Positions 4,632-12,834 are shown, numbered from the stretch's first letter. The stretch is 17,868 bases of DNA from Gaoshiqia sp050298035 (GCA_050298035.1 JBNKTK010000083.1:1-17868); one strand, 5' to 3'. Program-made: numbers and translations. The notes: a model not told the origin generated them from the sequence alone.

Positions 4632-5243
4632 TTAGACAATTTCCAATAATTCCACGTCGAAGATAAGTGTTGCGTTTGGACCGATTGAACCACCGGCTCC
4701 TCTTTCGCCGTAAGCCAGATCCGAAGGGATGAAAAGTCTCCATTTTGAACCAACAGGCATCATTTGAAGTGCTTCTACCCATCCCTGGATTACCCCGTTA
4801 ACAGGGAAAACAGCAGGTGTGCCGCGCTGAACGGAACTGTCGAATACCGAACCGTCAATCAGTGTACCATGGTAGTGGCATTTCACCTCGTCGGTTGCTG
4901 ATGGCAACTCTCCGTCACCTTCAACAAGAATTTTATATTGCAATCCGCTGGTGGTTTCAACAACTTTTTCGTCTTTCAGGTTTTCGGCTAAAAATTTCAA
5001 TCCATCCTCCAGGTTTTGGGCAGCTTCGCCGCTTTGTTGTTCTTCCATAAATTCCTGCAGAATTTTATTGGCTTCTTCTGCTGACATTTTAGGAGCTTTC
5101 CCGGTGAATAAATCTTCCAAGGCAGCCATAAAATTGGCTGGGTCAATTGTTTTTACGCCTGACTGGATCAGGTTGCTGGCAACACTCAACCCGAGTGCAT
5201 AGCTAAACTTTTCCAGACGGCCTTCAAATTTGTGTTCAGACAT
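4632..5243 (-). CDS. FKBP-type peptidyl-prolyl isomerase, cytosolic (FklB-like)
   Basis: 203 residues, close in length and layout to E. coli FklB. There is no signal sequence. Residues 1-80 form the helical N-terminal domain used for dimerisation (KFSYALGLSVASNLIQSGV, then MSAEEANKILQEFMEEQQ). The FKBP domain covers about 95-203, with pocket residues Tyr124, Phe134, Asp135, Val151-Ile152, Trp155, Tyr179 and Phe195. It isomerises prolyl bonds and may act as a chaperone in the cytosol. The next gene downstream (4612) is a lipoprotein paralogue 19 nt away, so the pair looks like a tandem duplication sent to two compartments. A TATCTTCG at 5272-5265 on the minus strand is a near match to a -7 box. 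Confidence 0.93.
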   Translation of the reverse strand: MSEHKFEGRLEKFSYALGLSVASNLIQSGVKTIDPANFMAALEDLFTGKAPKMSAEEANKILQEFMEEQQSGEAAQNLEDGLKFLAENLKDEKVVETTSGLQYKILVEGDGELPSATDEVKCHYHGTLIDGSVFDSSVQRGTPAVFPVNGVIQGWVEALQMMPVGSKWRLFIPSDLAYGERGAGGSIGPNATLIFDVELLEIV

Positions 5244-5294
5244 AACTTATTTTTTTAAGAGATACGAAGATAGGGTAATTTTTGAAACTGTGCG

Positions 5295-5957
5295 TTATTC
5301 CGGGATTTTCTCCCCAAATAACATCTCTTTTTTCCCGGGTGGGCCGGGCAATCGCTGCATCCGGAAGCCACTTCTTATTAATGAACGGCGAACCTCGCCT
5401 TTAGCACAATAAGTAACAAATATTCCAGAAGGGGCGGTGTGGTTTGCAATCTTAGTGAAGATACTTTCCTGCCACATTTCCGGCTGCTTGTTTGGTGCAA
5501 AGGCATCAAAGTAAATCAAATCAAACAGGGGCAGGTTCTCAACATTTAGCAAGGCCAGGTCAGCCCGAAGTTTTGTAAGCGTAAATCCAGGTTCAATCTC
5601 AATTGCTTTGTTCCAGTCACAGGAATGCATCCTGATAAAATTTTCTTCCCGGCTGCTCAGTATCGAGGGGTAATTCAGCAATGAATATTCTTCTTCTGAA
5701 AGGGGAAATTTTTCAAGGCTGAAATAATTGACTTGTCTGGTTCCTTTATGGATTAAAGTCAGGAAAGCATTCAGCCCGGTTCCAAAACCGATTTCCAGGA
5801 TGTTGATTTCGTTTGATTGGCATTTATTGAGGCCATTGTTGACGAAGACATGCATAGATTCCTGTATGGCTCCGTGCATGGAATGGAAATGTTCTTCCAG
5901 TTCAGGTACGTATAAGGTGTGAGAACCGTCTTCAGTATGAATGATTTGGCGCTTCAT
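5295..5957 (-). CDS. mnmD: tRNA 5-methylaminomethyl-2-thiouridine methyltransferase MnmD
   Basis: 220 residues from ATG 5957. A further in-frame ATG at 6005 adds 16 residues; the shorter start fits the usual family beginning (MKR-I-TEDGSHTLYVPEL). It is an S-adenosylmethionine-dependent methyltransferase that completes the mnm5s2U modification at the wobble position of certain tRNAs. Visible features are the family signature EEHFHSMHGAIQES (21-34), SAM motif EIGFGTGLN (55-63), acidic residue Glu82, the catalytic-region motif DAFAPNKQPEMW (151-162) and the C-terminal GPPGKKEML. E. coli has the same domain fused to an FAD oxidase in MnmC; here the oxidase is absent, as in many bacteria outside the Gammaproteobacteria. 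It diverges from the YciO-family gene at 6045. Confidence 0.92.
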   Translation of the reverse strand: MKRQIIHTEDGSHTLYVPELEEHFHSMHGAIQESMHVFVNNGLNKCQSNEINILEIGFGTGLNAFLTLIHKGTRQVNYFSLEKFPLSEEEYSLLNYPSILSSREENFIRMHSCDWNKAIEIEPGFTLTKLRADLALLNVENLPLFDLIYFDAFAPNKQPEMWQESIFTKIANHTAPSGIFVTYCAKGEVRRSLIRSGFRMQRLPGPPGKKEMLFGEKIPE

Positions 5958-5991
5958 TTTGTGATTTGAGCTGGCGAATTTCGGCAATTTA

Positions 5992-6023
5992 TTTGAGGCC
6001 TCCATAAAATTGTCCTAATTTTA
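5992..6023 (+). promoter_or_regulatory. Bacteroidota-type promoter of the YciO-family gene
   Basis: TTTG (5992-5995), 20 nt, TAATTTTA (6016-6023; one mismatch to TAnnTTTG). Transcription would start near 6030, about 15 nt before the ATG at 6045. It overlaps the upstream alternative start of the divergent mnmD gene. Confidence 0.5.
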
Positions 6024-6044
6024 ACAGAATTTAAAAGTTGCGGC

Positions 6045-6659
6045 ATGCTGGTAAAAATTTATGAAGACAATCCGAATCCTAAAGAGATTCAAAAAGTTAT
6101 TGAAGTTCTTAGGAATGGTGGGGTCATCATTTATCCGACTGATACGATCTATGGTATTGGTTGTGATATTACCAATGCACGGGCGGTAGAACGTGTGGCG
6201 CGCATAAAGAAGATTGCCGTTGAAAAGTCTAATTTCTCATTTGTTTGCAGCGATCTAAGTCATCTTTCAGATTTCACGCGCCCAATTCCAAATCATATTT
6301 TTAAACTGATCCGCAGAACCCTTCCGGGGCCATTCACTTTTATCCTTGAAGCAAATAACCAGGTGCCCCGGTATTTCAAAGGAAAAAAGAAAACGGTAGG
6401 TATTCGTGTTCCCGATAATAAAATCATTATTGAAATCGTCCGCGAACTAGGTAATCCCATTTTGTCTACCTCGGTACATGATGATGACGAGATACTGGAA
6501 TACATAACTGACCCGGAGTTGATCCATGAAAAATTTCGGGATATTGTCGATTTGGTTATTGATGGTGGGTATGGCGGCAATGTTCCTTCAACGGTTATTG
6601 ACTGCACGGATGACTTTCCGGTAATTATACGTGAAGGGAAAGGCGAGATTGAGTTGTAA
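6045..6659 (+). CDS. Sua5/YciO/YrdC/YwlC family protein, YciO type
   Basis: 204 residues, the length of E. coli YciO (about 206). The fold is that of L-threonylcarbamoyladenylate synthases, which make the precursor for the t6A modification of tRNA. Motifs: PTDTIYGIGCD (31-41) for nucleotide binding, LPGPFTFIL (93-101), TVGIRVPDN (117-125), STSVH (141-145) and PSTVIDC (181-187). The spacing and the stretch KSNFSFVCSDLSHLSDF resemble YciO more than the essential TsaC/YrdC, and there is no C-terminal Sua5 domain. A separate TsaC probably exists elsewhere, so the cellular role of this paralogue is uncertain. It converges with trkH, with about 50 nt between the stops and no clear terminator. Confidence 0.88.
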   Translation: MLVKIYEDNPNPKEIQKVIEVLRNGGVIIYPTDTIYGIGCDITNARAVERVARIKKIAVEKSNFSFVCSDLSHLSDFTRPIPNHIFKLIRRTLPGPFTFILEANNQVPRYFKGKKKTVGIRVPDNKIIIEIVRELGNPILSTSVHDDDEILEYITDPELIHEKFRDIVDLVIDGGYGGNVPSTVIDCTDDFPVIIREGKGEIEL

Positions 6660-6709
6660 TTAGTTGGCTTTCTTCCAGCGGGCCATTGGATCCCTCTTCA
6701 AAACAAACA

Positions 6710-8158
6710 CTATTTTTTCCAAAAAGCAGGCGAGAAAAGTACCAGTACCGTAAACAATTCAAGGCGTCCGAGCAACATCAGGAAAGATAGAAACCATTTG
6801 CCGGCCACATGGATATGTGAGAAGTTTTCTGCCGGGCCAACATTTCCCAGTCCAGGCCCGATATTACCCAGGCAAGTTGCCACAGCTCCCATTGCCGAGT
6901 CCAGATCAGGTTCAATCATCGTGAATAATATCGTGCTGAAAAAGAAGATGATAAGGTAAATCATGAAAAATGCCAGCACATTGGTGATAATCTGTTCCGA
7001 AACAGAGTGTTTGTTGAAACGCACAGGAATGACCGCATTGGGGTGCAAGAGCCTGCGTAGTTCATAGTAGCTATTCTTCATCAGAAGGACAATCCGCATG
7101 ATTTTAATGCCGCCACCGGTCGAGCCGGCACTTCCCCCAAAAAAGAAAAGGGCAAAAATTATAATGGACAAAAACGGGGTCCATGTCAGGTAATCAGCAG
7201 TTGCAAAGCCGGTCGTTGTAATAATGGAAACAACCTGGAACAAGGCATCGCGAAATGCGTGTTCAAATCCAAGTTGCGTTGTCAACAACAGACCGCTAAG
7301 CACGATAGCTGTGAATATGGCGATGAAAAACAGGTAATATTTAAACTCTTCGTTTTTGAATACTTTTTCGATTTTACCGGTGAATGCACAATAGGAAAGT
7401 GTAAAGTTTGTACCGGCGATAAACATGAAAATGATGATCACATAGTGGATGAACGGCGAATCCCAGTAAGCAATCGAAGCTTGTTTTGTTGAGTACCCAC
7501 CTGTTGCCATCGTGGTAAATGAATGGTTGATGGCATCAAAAAAACTCATTCCCCCCAGTTTCAGAAGGATTGTTTCGGTAAAAGTGAACAGGATATAAAT
7601 GCCCCAAAGGTTTTTGGCTGTTTGTTGTATCCGGGGATTGAGCTTGTCTGGAACTGGTCCGGGAACTTCGGCTGAAAACAACTGCATGCCACCAATTCCA
7701 AATACAGGCAAAATGGCAAGGGACAGAACAATGATTCCCATTCCGCCAAGCCATTGGGTCATACTCCGCCAAAATAAAATACCATGGGGCAATGCCTCGA
7801 TATCATTTAAAATGGATGATCCGGTTGTCGTGAAACCCGACATGGTCTCAAAAAAAGCATCGGTTATGCTTGGTATCGAGTTGCTAAAAAGGTATGGCAG
7901 GCTTCCGAACAGCGAAAAGACAACCCAGACCAAACTCACAATGATGAAGCCATCGTTTTTACTGATATTCCGACTGGCCTTCCACGTTAGGAAAACAGTT
8001 GTTCCTCCGATTCCTAAGCTGATTAAGGCTGATTTTAAAAAAGGGAATACATCAGGGCCGTGGTACATTATTGCAACCCCCAAAGCCAAAAGCATTGCAA
8101 CGCCTTCAACGATTAATAAAAATCCAAGAATCTTTATAATGGCTTTGAAGTTGAGCAT
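6710..8158 (-). CDS. trkH: Trk potassium uptake channel subunit TrkH
   Basis: 482 residues, the usual TrkH length, with multiple membrane segments. The channel pore is built from four membrane-loop-membrane repeats, and all four filter loops are visible: FTTTGS (109-114), TMATGGYST (216-224), ITTTGFAT (313-320) and LGNIGPGLG (430-438). The conserved GGSAGSTGGGIKIMR gate loop is at 341-355. It forms the inner-membrane pore for K+ uptake and is regulated by TrkA, whose gene ends 20 nt upstream on the same strand. The protein ends in the conserved GRLELFTVLVLFSPAFWKK. No fault is seen in the frame. Confidence 0.97.
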   Translation of the reverse strand: MLNFKAIIKILGFLLIVEGVAMLLALGVAIMYHGPDVFPFLKSALISLGIGGTTVFLTWKASRNISKNDGFIIVSLVWVVFSLFGSLPYLFSNSIPSITDAFFETMSGFTTTGSSILNDIEALPHGILFWRSMTQWLGGMGIIVLSLAILPVFGIGGMQLFSAEVPGPVPDKLNPRIQQTAKNLWGIYILFTFTETILLKLGGMSFFDAINHSFTTMATGGYSTKQASIAYWDSPFIHYVIIIFMFIAGTNFTLSYCAFTGKIEKVFKNEEFKYYLFFIAIFTAIVLSGLLLTTQLGFEHAFRDALFQVVSIITTTGFATADYLTWTPFLSIIIFALFFFGGSAGSTGGGIKIMRIVLLMKNSYYELRRLLHPNAVIPVRFNKHSVSEQIITNVLAFFMIYLIIFFFSTILFTMIEPDLDSAMGAVATCLGNIGPGLGNVGPAENFSHIHVAGKWFLSFLMLLGRLELFTVLVLFSPAFWKK

Positions 8159-8178
8159 ATTCTGTTCGGGGTCAAACT

Positions 8179-9513
8179 CTATTTAAAATACTTATCCAGT
8201 TTCCGGATGGCTGACGGCAGGGCGAAAACCACCACATTGTCTCCCGGTTGTATCATCGTGTCGCCTTTTACTACAAACGACATTGAGCCACGGGTAATTC
8301 CTCCAATTGTTGCATCTTCGGGAAAGGACAAATCTTTAACTGGTTGTTGGGTTATTTTCGATCCTTCTTTTGCAATAAATTCAAATACCTCAGCATCGGA
8401 TGCAGTCAAACATTTTGCCTGCGCCACTTCTGCCCCCAGGGTATATTTGTAGATATAACTTGCGGCAATAAGCTTTTTGTTGATCAGGCTACCAATGTCC
8501 ATGCTCTCCGCGATGCCCATGAAGTCTATGTTCTCAACTTCGGCAACGGTTCTTTTTACGCCAAGTTTTTTGGCCATGTGGCATGAAAGGATATTGGTTT
8601 CCGAGTTTCCGGTTACAGCAATAAACGCATCCATCCTTTCAACCCGCTCTTCTTTTAACAGGTCAAGGTTTCTACCATCACCGTGGATAACCAGGACATT
8701 CTCAAAACGGTCGGCAACTTTCTGGCTGCGAACTTTATCTGATTCAATAATTTTGATATTATAATGGTCTCCAAGTCTTTCAACTGTTTTTTGGGCAATC
8801 CGGCTCCCCCCTAAAATCATGATGTTACGAACCGGGAAGATTTCCTTTCCTGTCAACTCGAAAACCTTATTTTGGTATGCTCTTGTTGTAATAAAAAAGA
8901 TGATGTCACCGCTTTTGATGTAGTCGCGACCGTGAGGAATGATCGTTTGGTTTTCGCGGTTAATGGCAACTGCACGGATTTCGGATTCAATATAGGACAG
9001 TTCTTCAAAAGTTTTATTCAGGATGGGGGCATTTTCCCGAATCTTGATTCCCATCAGGATCAATTTGCCTCCTGAAAATTCGATCAATTGCCTGGTTCCA
9101 ACCTGTTTGACGGAAGTTGTAATTTCTTTACCGGCAAGGCTTTCGGGGTAAATCAATTCATCAACACCCAATCGTTGAAGTTTTTCCTTATTTTTTTCCT
9201 GGAGATATTCGCCGTTGTTAATTCTTGCTACAGTCCGCTGGGCACCCATATCTTTTGCAAAAACACAGGCCATAATATTTCTTTCCTCATAGGGCGTAAC
9301 TGCAATAAACAAATCGGCTTTTGCTATGCCTGTCTCTTTTAAATCTTTGAAAGAATTGGCATAACCGGTAACCGTTAAAAGGTCTACCTGACTTGATATA
9401 TTGTGAAGTTTCTCGGTATCGTCATCCATCAAAACGATGTCATGATCTTCTTTACTCAGCATTTTCGCAAGATGTGTACCTACTTCACCTGCTCCTACAA
9501 TAACAACCTTCAT
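8179..9513 (-). CDS. trkA: Trk potassium transporter regulatory subunit TrkA
   Basis: 444 residues. It has two repeats of RCK (Rossmann) domain plus TrkA-C domain. The first Rossmann motif is GAGEVGTHL (7-15) with the ribose-binding acidic residue near Asp30. The second starts at 230 as IMILGGSRIAQ, where Ala replaces the last glycine of GxGxxG. TrkA-C regions lie near 150-220 and 375-444 (IQPGDNVVVF at 421-430). It binds NAD(H) or adenine nucleotides and gates the TrkH channel from the cytosol. It is the first gene of the trkA-trkH operon, with a promoter-like sequence at 9550-9580. About 150 bp separate it from comEC upstream. Confidence 0.97.
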   Translation of the reverse strand: MKVVIVGAGEVGTHLAKMLSKEDHDIVLMDDDTEKLHNISSQVDLLTVTGYANSFKDLKETGIAKADLFIAVTPYEERNIMACVFAKDMGAQRTVARINNGEYLQEKNKEKLQRLGVDELIYPESLAGKEITTSVKQVGTRQLIEFSGGKLILMGIKIRENAPILNKTFEELSYIESEIRAVAINRENQTIIPHGRDYIKSGDIIFFITTRAYQNKVFELTGKEIFPVRNIMILGGSRIAQKTVERLGDHYNIKIIESDKVRSQKVADRFENVLVIHGDGRNLDLLKEERVERMDAFIAVTGNSETNILSCHMAKKLGVKRTVAEVENIDFMGIAESMDIGSLINKKLIAASYIYKYTLGAEVAQAKCLTASDAEVFEFIAKEGSKITQQPVKDLSFPEDATIGGITRGSMSFVVKGDTMIQPGDNVVVFALPSAIRKLDKYFK

Positions 9514-9549
9514 TGTAATTTTGTATCAGTCAATAAAAAAATAGCCAAG

Positions 9550-9580
9550 CAAAGTAACGTATAAAAACTACAACTTCAAT
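9550..9580 (-). promoter_or_regulatory. Bacteroidota-type promoter of trkA-trkH
   Basis: Minus strand: ATTG (9580-9577), 19 nt, TTACTTTG (9557-9550). Each box has one mismatch to TTTG and TAnnTTTG. Transcription would begin near 9543, about 30 nt before the ATG. Confidence 0.4.
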
Positions 9581-9666
9581 GGTTTTATTTTGATTTTTTG
9601 GGATTGTCCGGGTTTTTAATGTTGAGTTAAAACCGGCTTTCAATGTCTGGGCGTAGATAGGCTTTT

Positions 9667-11610
9667 TTATTTTGAGCAGAGCTTGCCGGTTGACATTAAG
9701 TTGATCAGGGGACTGTCTTCTTGGGGCAGGTCATAAATCACTGGTGCAAGAAGTTTGTCATCCCTGGAGTGATCTTTGGGAAATGGATTTATTGGCAATA
9801 AGATTGTTTTTCCGGAGAATTGGACGACTGGATTTTCTAAGATCAGCCTGTCGCTTGTAATTCTGCCAGTGTCTCCAATTGTAATTATTTGTGGTTGATT
9901 AAGTCTTAGTTGGGTAATTGTATTTCGGTAAATGAAATCATTTGTTGCTTGTTCATTCGGTATAAGCAGGTAATTGTCCCGGCCATCAACGAAATGGAAA
10001 ATATTTTCTTTGGCCTGATAGATAACCAGCTTTTTCTGGTTGAAAAGAAAGAGCCTGTTTGTGAACCCATCAATCTGGAATAACAAGAAGAAAATGAGAA
10101 CGGCAAACAGGTAGCGTTTTTGTCTGGATTTAATGAAGAACATAATGGTTCCAATCGCCAAAAGCAATGTTGCCAGCTGGAATGATGATACAGAAACTCC
10201 CTGAATAACGGTATGGGGAATTGTACCAACAAACTTTAATGATTCGATTGTGCCCAGAGTCACACTATTTAAGGCGATCGCAAAAATTTTCGATAGCGCT
10301 GCAATTTTATAAAAAATGAAAAATGCGAACGTCAGACCCAGGATCAGGTAGGCAGCAGGGATGACAATAAAGTTGCTCAACCAAAATAGGAGCGGAAATT
10401 GATGAAAATAGAATATTGATAGTGGGAATGTTCCGATTTGGGCTGCCAGTGAAACACAAAAAAGTTGCCATGTCCATTTTATTGCCCGGTTGCGGGGTTG
10501 AATAATCTTTTCAAGGCGAGGGTAGAAGAATACAATGCTGATCACGGCCATGTAGGAAAGTTGAAATCCGACTTCAAAGATCAGGTTCGGATTGATCAAT
10601 AATAGGAGAAATGCTGATGCTGCAATGGAGTTGTAAATCGGGACAGGTCGGTTTAAGCTGTTGCCAATCAGAATAAATGTAAACATGACAGTGGCTCGTT
10701 GTACCGAAGGTGAGAATCCGGCTAACAGGGCATAGGCCCATAAACCGAAGAGGATGAGTATGAAATTTAAAATCCGCCCGGCTTTGCTTCTTTTAAGAAA
10801 AGCAAGGATACGGGCAAGAAACATGAAAATCATGCCGACATGCAAACCCGAAACCGCCAGTACATGCATGGCCCCGGTTTTTGCAAAATAGGATCTTACC
10901 TCTTGTGTCAGCTCTTTGCGATAACCAAGTGTCAGGGCTGAAACCACTTCATATGATTCGTGATCTTTTAAATTCGTTTTTAGCAATGTGATTAATCTCG
11001 CCCTGATTTTCTCCGCAATGATCCGGCTATTTTGTTGATTGGATTTTTCGATTTGATAGTGATCAGTTTTCAGGAAAGTACTATAAATTATCTTTTGCCG
11101 CTTCATATACCTTTCATAATCAAATTCAAAGGGATTGCCTTTGTTTTTGACCTGCCTGAAGTTGGACTTTCCGGTTATCAAATCTCCGATATTGAGTTTG
11201 TTAATTTCGTCGTTCTTTTCAAAATAACCCAAAACCTTTTGATTGCAAAGCCACATGCTATCGGCAATATTTATCTGGAAAGTTGCCTGGTGCGAGTTAC
11301 TTTTTTCAACTGGCGCTTCTAACAATATGGCTGTAAAAGTTACCGGGTGGGGCAGTGGTTTGTTTGCCGGAATGTGGTTAAGCCGTGCAAGCTCCATTCC
11401 TGAAATAAGAATTAGAACGGAAAGTACAAGAGATGAAAGAAGGTCAATCAGGTATTTGTGCCTGTAGTAAAACCACGCCAGCCCCATAATTAATCCCGGA
11501 AGAAGGAATAGGAGAACCAGTTCGCTTTGAGGCAGGTAATTTCCCAGCAGAATACCTGTTAGCAAGAAGAAAATTAAGCGGATGAATGGATTGTTTTTCC
11601 AGAAAATCAT
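9667..11610 (-). CDS. comEC: ComEC/Rec2-family DNA uptake channel, short form
   Basis: 647 residues. The N-terminus has membrane segments at about 9-25, 30-48 and 55-74, followed by a soluble DUF4131-like OB domain (about 85-185). The Competence domain runs from about 220 to 495, with the signature HVLAVSGLHVGM (249-260), FSPSVQRATVMF (299-310) and EVGFQLSYMAVISIV (346-360). In transforming bacteria ComEC carries single-stranded DNA across the inner membrane. The C-terminus (about 520-647) has beta-rich sequence but no HxHxDH metal motif, so the metallo-beta-lactamase domain of B. subtilis ComEC is missing or degenerate. Many Bacteroidota have this short form. It follows def by 115 bp and has its own promoter-like sequence. 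Competence in this organism is not implied. Confidence 0.9.
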   Translation of the reverse strand: MIFWKNNPFIRLIFFLLTGILLGNYLPQSELVLLFLLPGLIMGLAWFYYRHKYLIDLLSSLVLSVLILISGMELARLNHIPANKPLPHPVTFTAILLEAPVEKSNSHQATFQINIADSMWLCNQKVLGYFEKNDEINKLNIGDLITGKSNFRQVKNKGNPFEFDYERYMKRQKIIYSTFLKTDHYQIEKSNQQNSRIIAEKIRARLITLLKTNLKDHESYEVVSALTLGYRKELTQEVRSYFAKTGAMHVLAVSGLHVGMIFMFLARILAFLKRSKAGRILNFILILFGLWAYALLAGFSPSVQRATVMFTFILIGNSLNRPVPIYNSIAASAFLLLLINPNLIFEVGFQLSYMAVISIVFFYPRLEKIIQPRNRAIKWTWQLFCVSLAAQIGTFPLSIFYFHQFPLLFWLSNFIVIPAAYLILGLTFAFFIFYKIAALSKIFAIALNSVTLGTIESLKFVGTIPHTVIQGVSVSSFQLATLLLAIGTIMFFIKSRQKRYLFAVLIFFLLFQIDGFTNRLFLFNQKKLVIYQAKENIFHFVDGRDNYLLIPNEQATNDFIYRNTITQLRLNQPQIITIGDTGRITSDRLILENPVVQFSGKTILLPINPFPKDHSRDDKLLAPVIYDLPQEDSPLINLMSTGKLCSK

Positions 11611-11631
11611 TTGACACAGAATTGCTGTTTC

Positions 11632-11662
11632 CTAAATTACAGCATTCTTCAATAATTTCAAG
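11632..11662 (-). promoter_or_regulatory. Bacteroidota-type promoter of comEC
   Basis: Minus strand: CTTG (11662-11659), 19 nt, TAATTTAG (11639-11632). Each box has one mismatch. The transcript would start about 15 nt before the ATG at 11610, which would allow comEC to be expressed apart from ruvX-def. Confidence 0.4.
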
Positions 11663-11725
11663 TATGTTTAGTCTGAAATCTTGATGTCAATAGAAATTTT
11701 CCAGTTAATCGTTTTTTGTGAATAT

Positions 11726-12286
11726 CTATTTTTTCCCGGGAAGAACGATCCGGTATGAAGTCTTGACTTTTCCTTTAGTGATGGATGTCAGTTTACTTTT
11801 GAGCATGCGTTTTTTCAACGGGTTGAGATAGTCAATCAGTAAAACTCCGTCCAGATGGTCATATTCATGTTGGATTACCCGGGCAGCAAAACCACCGTAT
11901 TCTTCAATGTGTTCAACAAAGTTTTCATCGTAGTACTTTATTTTCACAAACTCAGGACGAGAAATGTCTTCCCTGATTTCAGGCAAGCTCAGGCAGCCCT
12001 CGTTCATGACCCACTCGTCTCCCCGGCGTTCCAGAATTTCAGGATTGATGAAGGCCTTTTTGAATCCTTCAAGTTCCGGTTCTTCATCAGCGGCAGTAGA
12101 TGCATCAACAACAAAAATCCGGATTGATTTGCCAATTTGCGGAGCGGCCAGGCCAACCCCATCTGAGTGGTACATTGTTTCGAACATATCGGCAACCAGT
12201 CCTTTCAAACCTTCAAAATCTTTCGAAACCGGTTCTGCCACTTTCCTCAATAACGGTTCTCCATATACGGTGATCGGGTAAATCAT
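11726..12286 (-). CDS. def: Peptide deformylase
   Basis: 186 residues, typical for a bacterial peptide deformylase. It removes the formyl group from the N-terminal methionine of new proteins at the ribosome. All three motifs are intact: GVGLAAPQ (43-50), EGCLS (96-100) with metal ligand Cys98, and HEYDH (140-144) with ligands His140 and His144 and catalytic Glu141. An insertion near 63-73 (STAADEEPELE) is acidic. Its ATG overlaps the TGA of ruvX as ATGA, so the two are translationally coupled. The comEC gene follows after 115 bp. Confidence 0.98.
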   Translation of the reverse strand: MIYPITVYGEPLLRKVAEPVSKDFEGLKGLVADMFETMYHSDGVGLAAPQIGKSIRIFVVDASTAADEEPELEGFKKAFINPEILERRGDEWVMNEGCLSLPEIREDISRPEFVKIKYYDENFVEHIEEYGGFAARVIQHEYDHLDGVLLIDYLNPLKKRMLKSKLTSITKGKVKTSYRIVLPGKK

Positions 12287-12705
12287 TGTCTGTATTTTTG
12301 TTGTTCCATGTACGATTGAAGGATAATTGTTGCACTAACCGCATCAATTGTCCCTTTGTTTTGTCTGTCTTTCTTTTTTAATCCGGCATCAATCATTGTT
12401 TGAAATGCCATTTTTGATGTAAAACGTTCGTCAACCTGTTCAATCGGCATATCCGGGTAAAGTTTCTGAAAACGTTTGATAAACGGATTGATATACAAAA
12501 CGGCTTCAGATGCTTCATTGTTCATTTGCAGTGGATATCCGATAATCACTTTTTCGACATCTTCTTTCTGAAAATAGTCTTTCAGAAAATCAAATATTTT
12601 ATGACTGGGAACTGTTGTCAATTTATTGGCAATAATTTTCATTGGATCGGTGACAGCCAGACCAACCCTTTTTTTTCCATAATCAATTGCCAGTATTCTT
12701 CCCAC
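12283..12705 (-). CDS. ruvX: RuvX/YqgF, putative pre-16S rRNA nuclease
   Basis: 140 residues from a GTG start at 12705, matching the usual length of about 138. The frame is open for 40 more codons upstream, but those translate to Phe/His/Tyr-rich, A/T-derived sequence and would lie over the promoter. The RNase H-like fold is shown by GRILAIDYGKKRVGLAVTD (residues 2-20; catalytic Asp8), VIGYPLQMNNEAS around 75-87, and DERFTSKMA with a C-terminal catalytic-region Asp in KGTIDAVSATIIL. It is implicated in 16S rRNA 5'-end processing and formerly in Holliday junction resolution. The TGA overlaps the def ATG. The -7 box at 12724-12731 places transcription about 12 nt before the GTG. Confidence 0.93.
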   Translation of the reverse strand: MGRILAIDYGKKRVGLAVTDPMKIIANKLTTVPSHKIFDFLKDYFQKEDVEKVIIGYPLQMNNEASEAVLYINPFIKRFQKLYPDMPIEQVDERFTSKMAFQTMIDAGLKKKDRQNKGTIDAVSATIILQSYMEQQKYRQ

Positions 12706-12723
12706 TTGCTTCAAAATTTTGTG

Positions 12724-12731
12724 CAAAAATA
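12724..12731 (-). promoter_or_regulatory. -7 box of the ruvX-def operon
   Basis: TATTTTTG on the minus strand is a perfect TAnnTTTG. The -33 match is weak (a TTTA-like sequence about 18 nt upstream). It supports the GTG start of ruvX over the longer upstream frame. Confidence 0.45.
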
Positions 12732-12819
12732 ATATTCTCTTCTCATAAAAAAAGTAAAAATGAAAAAAGTGAGAAAAAGTGTTGTTTGTAAGTTTTTGAA
12801 AATTAGCAAAATAAAAAAG

Positions 12820-12834
12820 TGGCACACGCTTTGT
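12820..12834 (+). promoter_or_regulatory. Sigma-54-like promoter of the DUF6515-like gene
   Basis: TGGCAC (12820-12825), 5 nt, TTGT (12831-12834). This matches the sigma-54 -24/-12 pattern (TGGCACG, 4 nt, TTGC), with the GG-to-G spacing correct and two bases off consensus. Transcription would start near 12846, about 65 nt before the ATG. Upstream lie CAAAATTTTG (12712-12721) and a TTCTCA/TGAGAA inverted pair (12740-12745, 12770-12775) that could bind an activator. Confidence 0.5.

Noticed and set aside
6661..6712. Possible frameshifted C-terminal extension of TrkH (another frame downstream of the stop reads KRDPMARWKKAN)
   Set aside because: The protein already ends with the conserved FSPAFWKK tail at the normal TrkH length, so the extra frame is most likely chance.
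7599..8186. Plus-strand open frame of 195 codons antisense to trkH
   Set aside because: It is a shadow of the trkH reading frame. trkH has all four filter loops and a normal length, while the antisense product has no recognisable domain.
9590..9630. Hairpin between comEC and trkA (CCGGTTTTAA with TTAAAAACCCGG) as a comEC terminator
   Set aside because: The arms need two insertions to pair and no T-run follows on the minus strand.
12706..12825. Forty-codon N-terminal extension of RuvX
   Set aside because: It would lie over the -7 box, has Phe/His/Tyr-rich non-conserved sequence, and the GTG at 12705 gives the normal family start and length.
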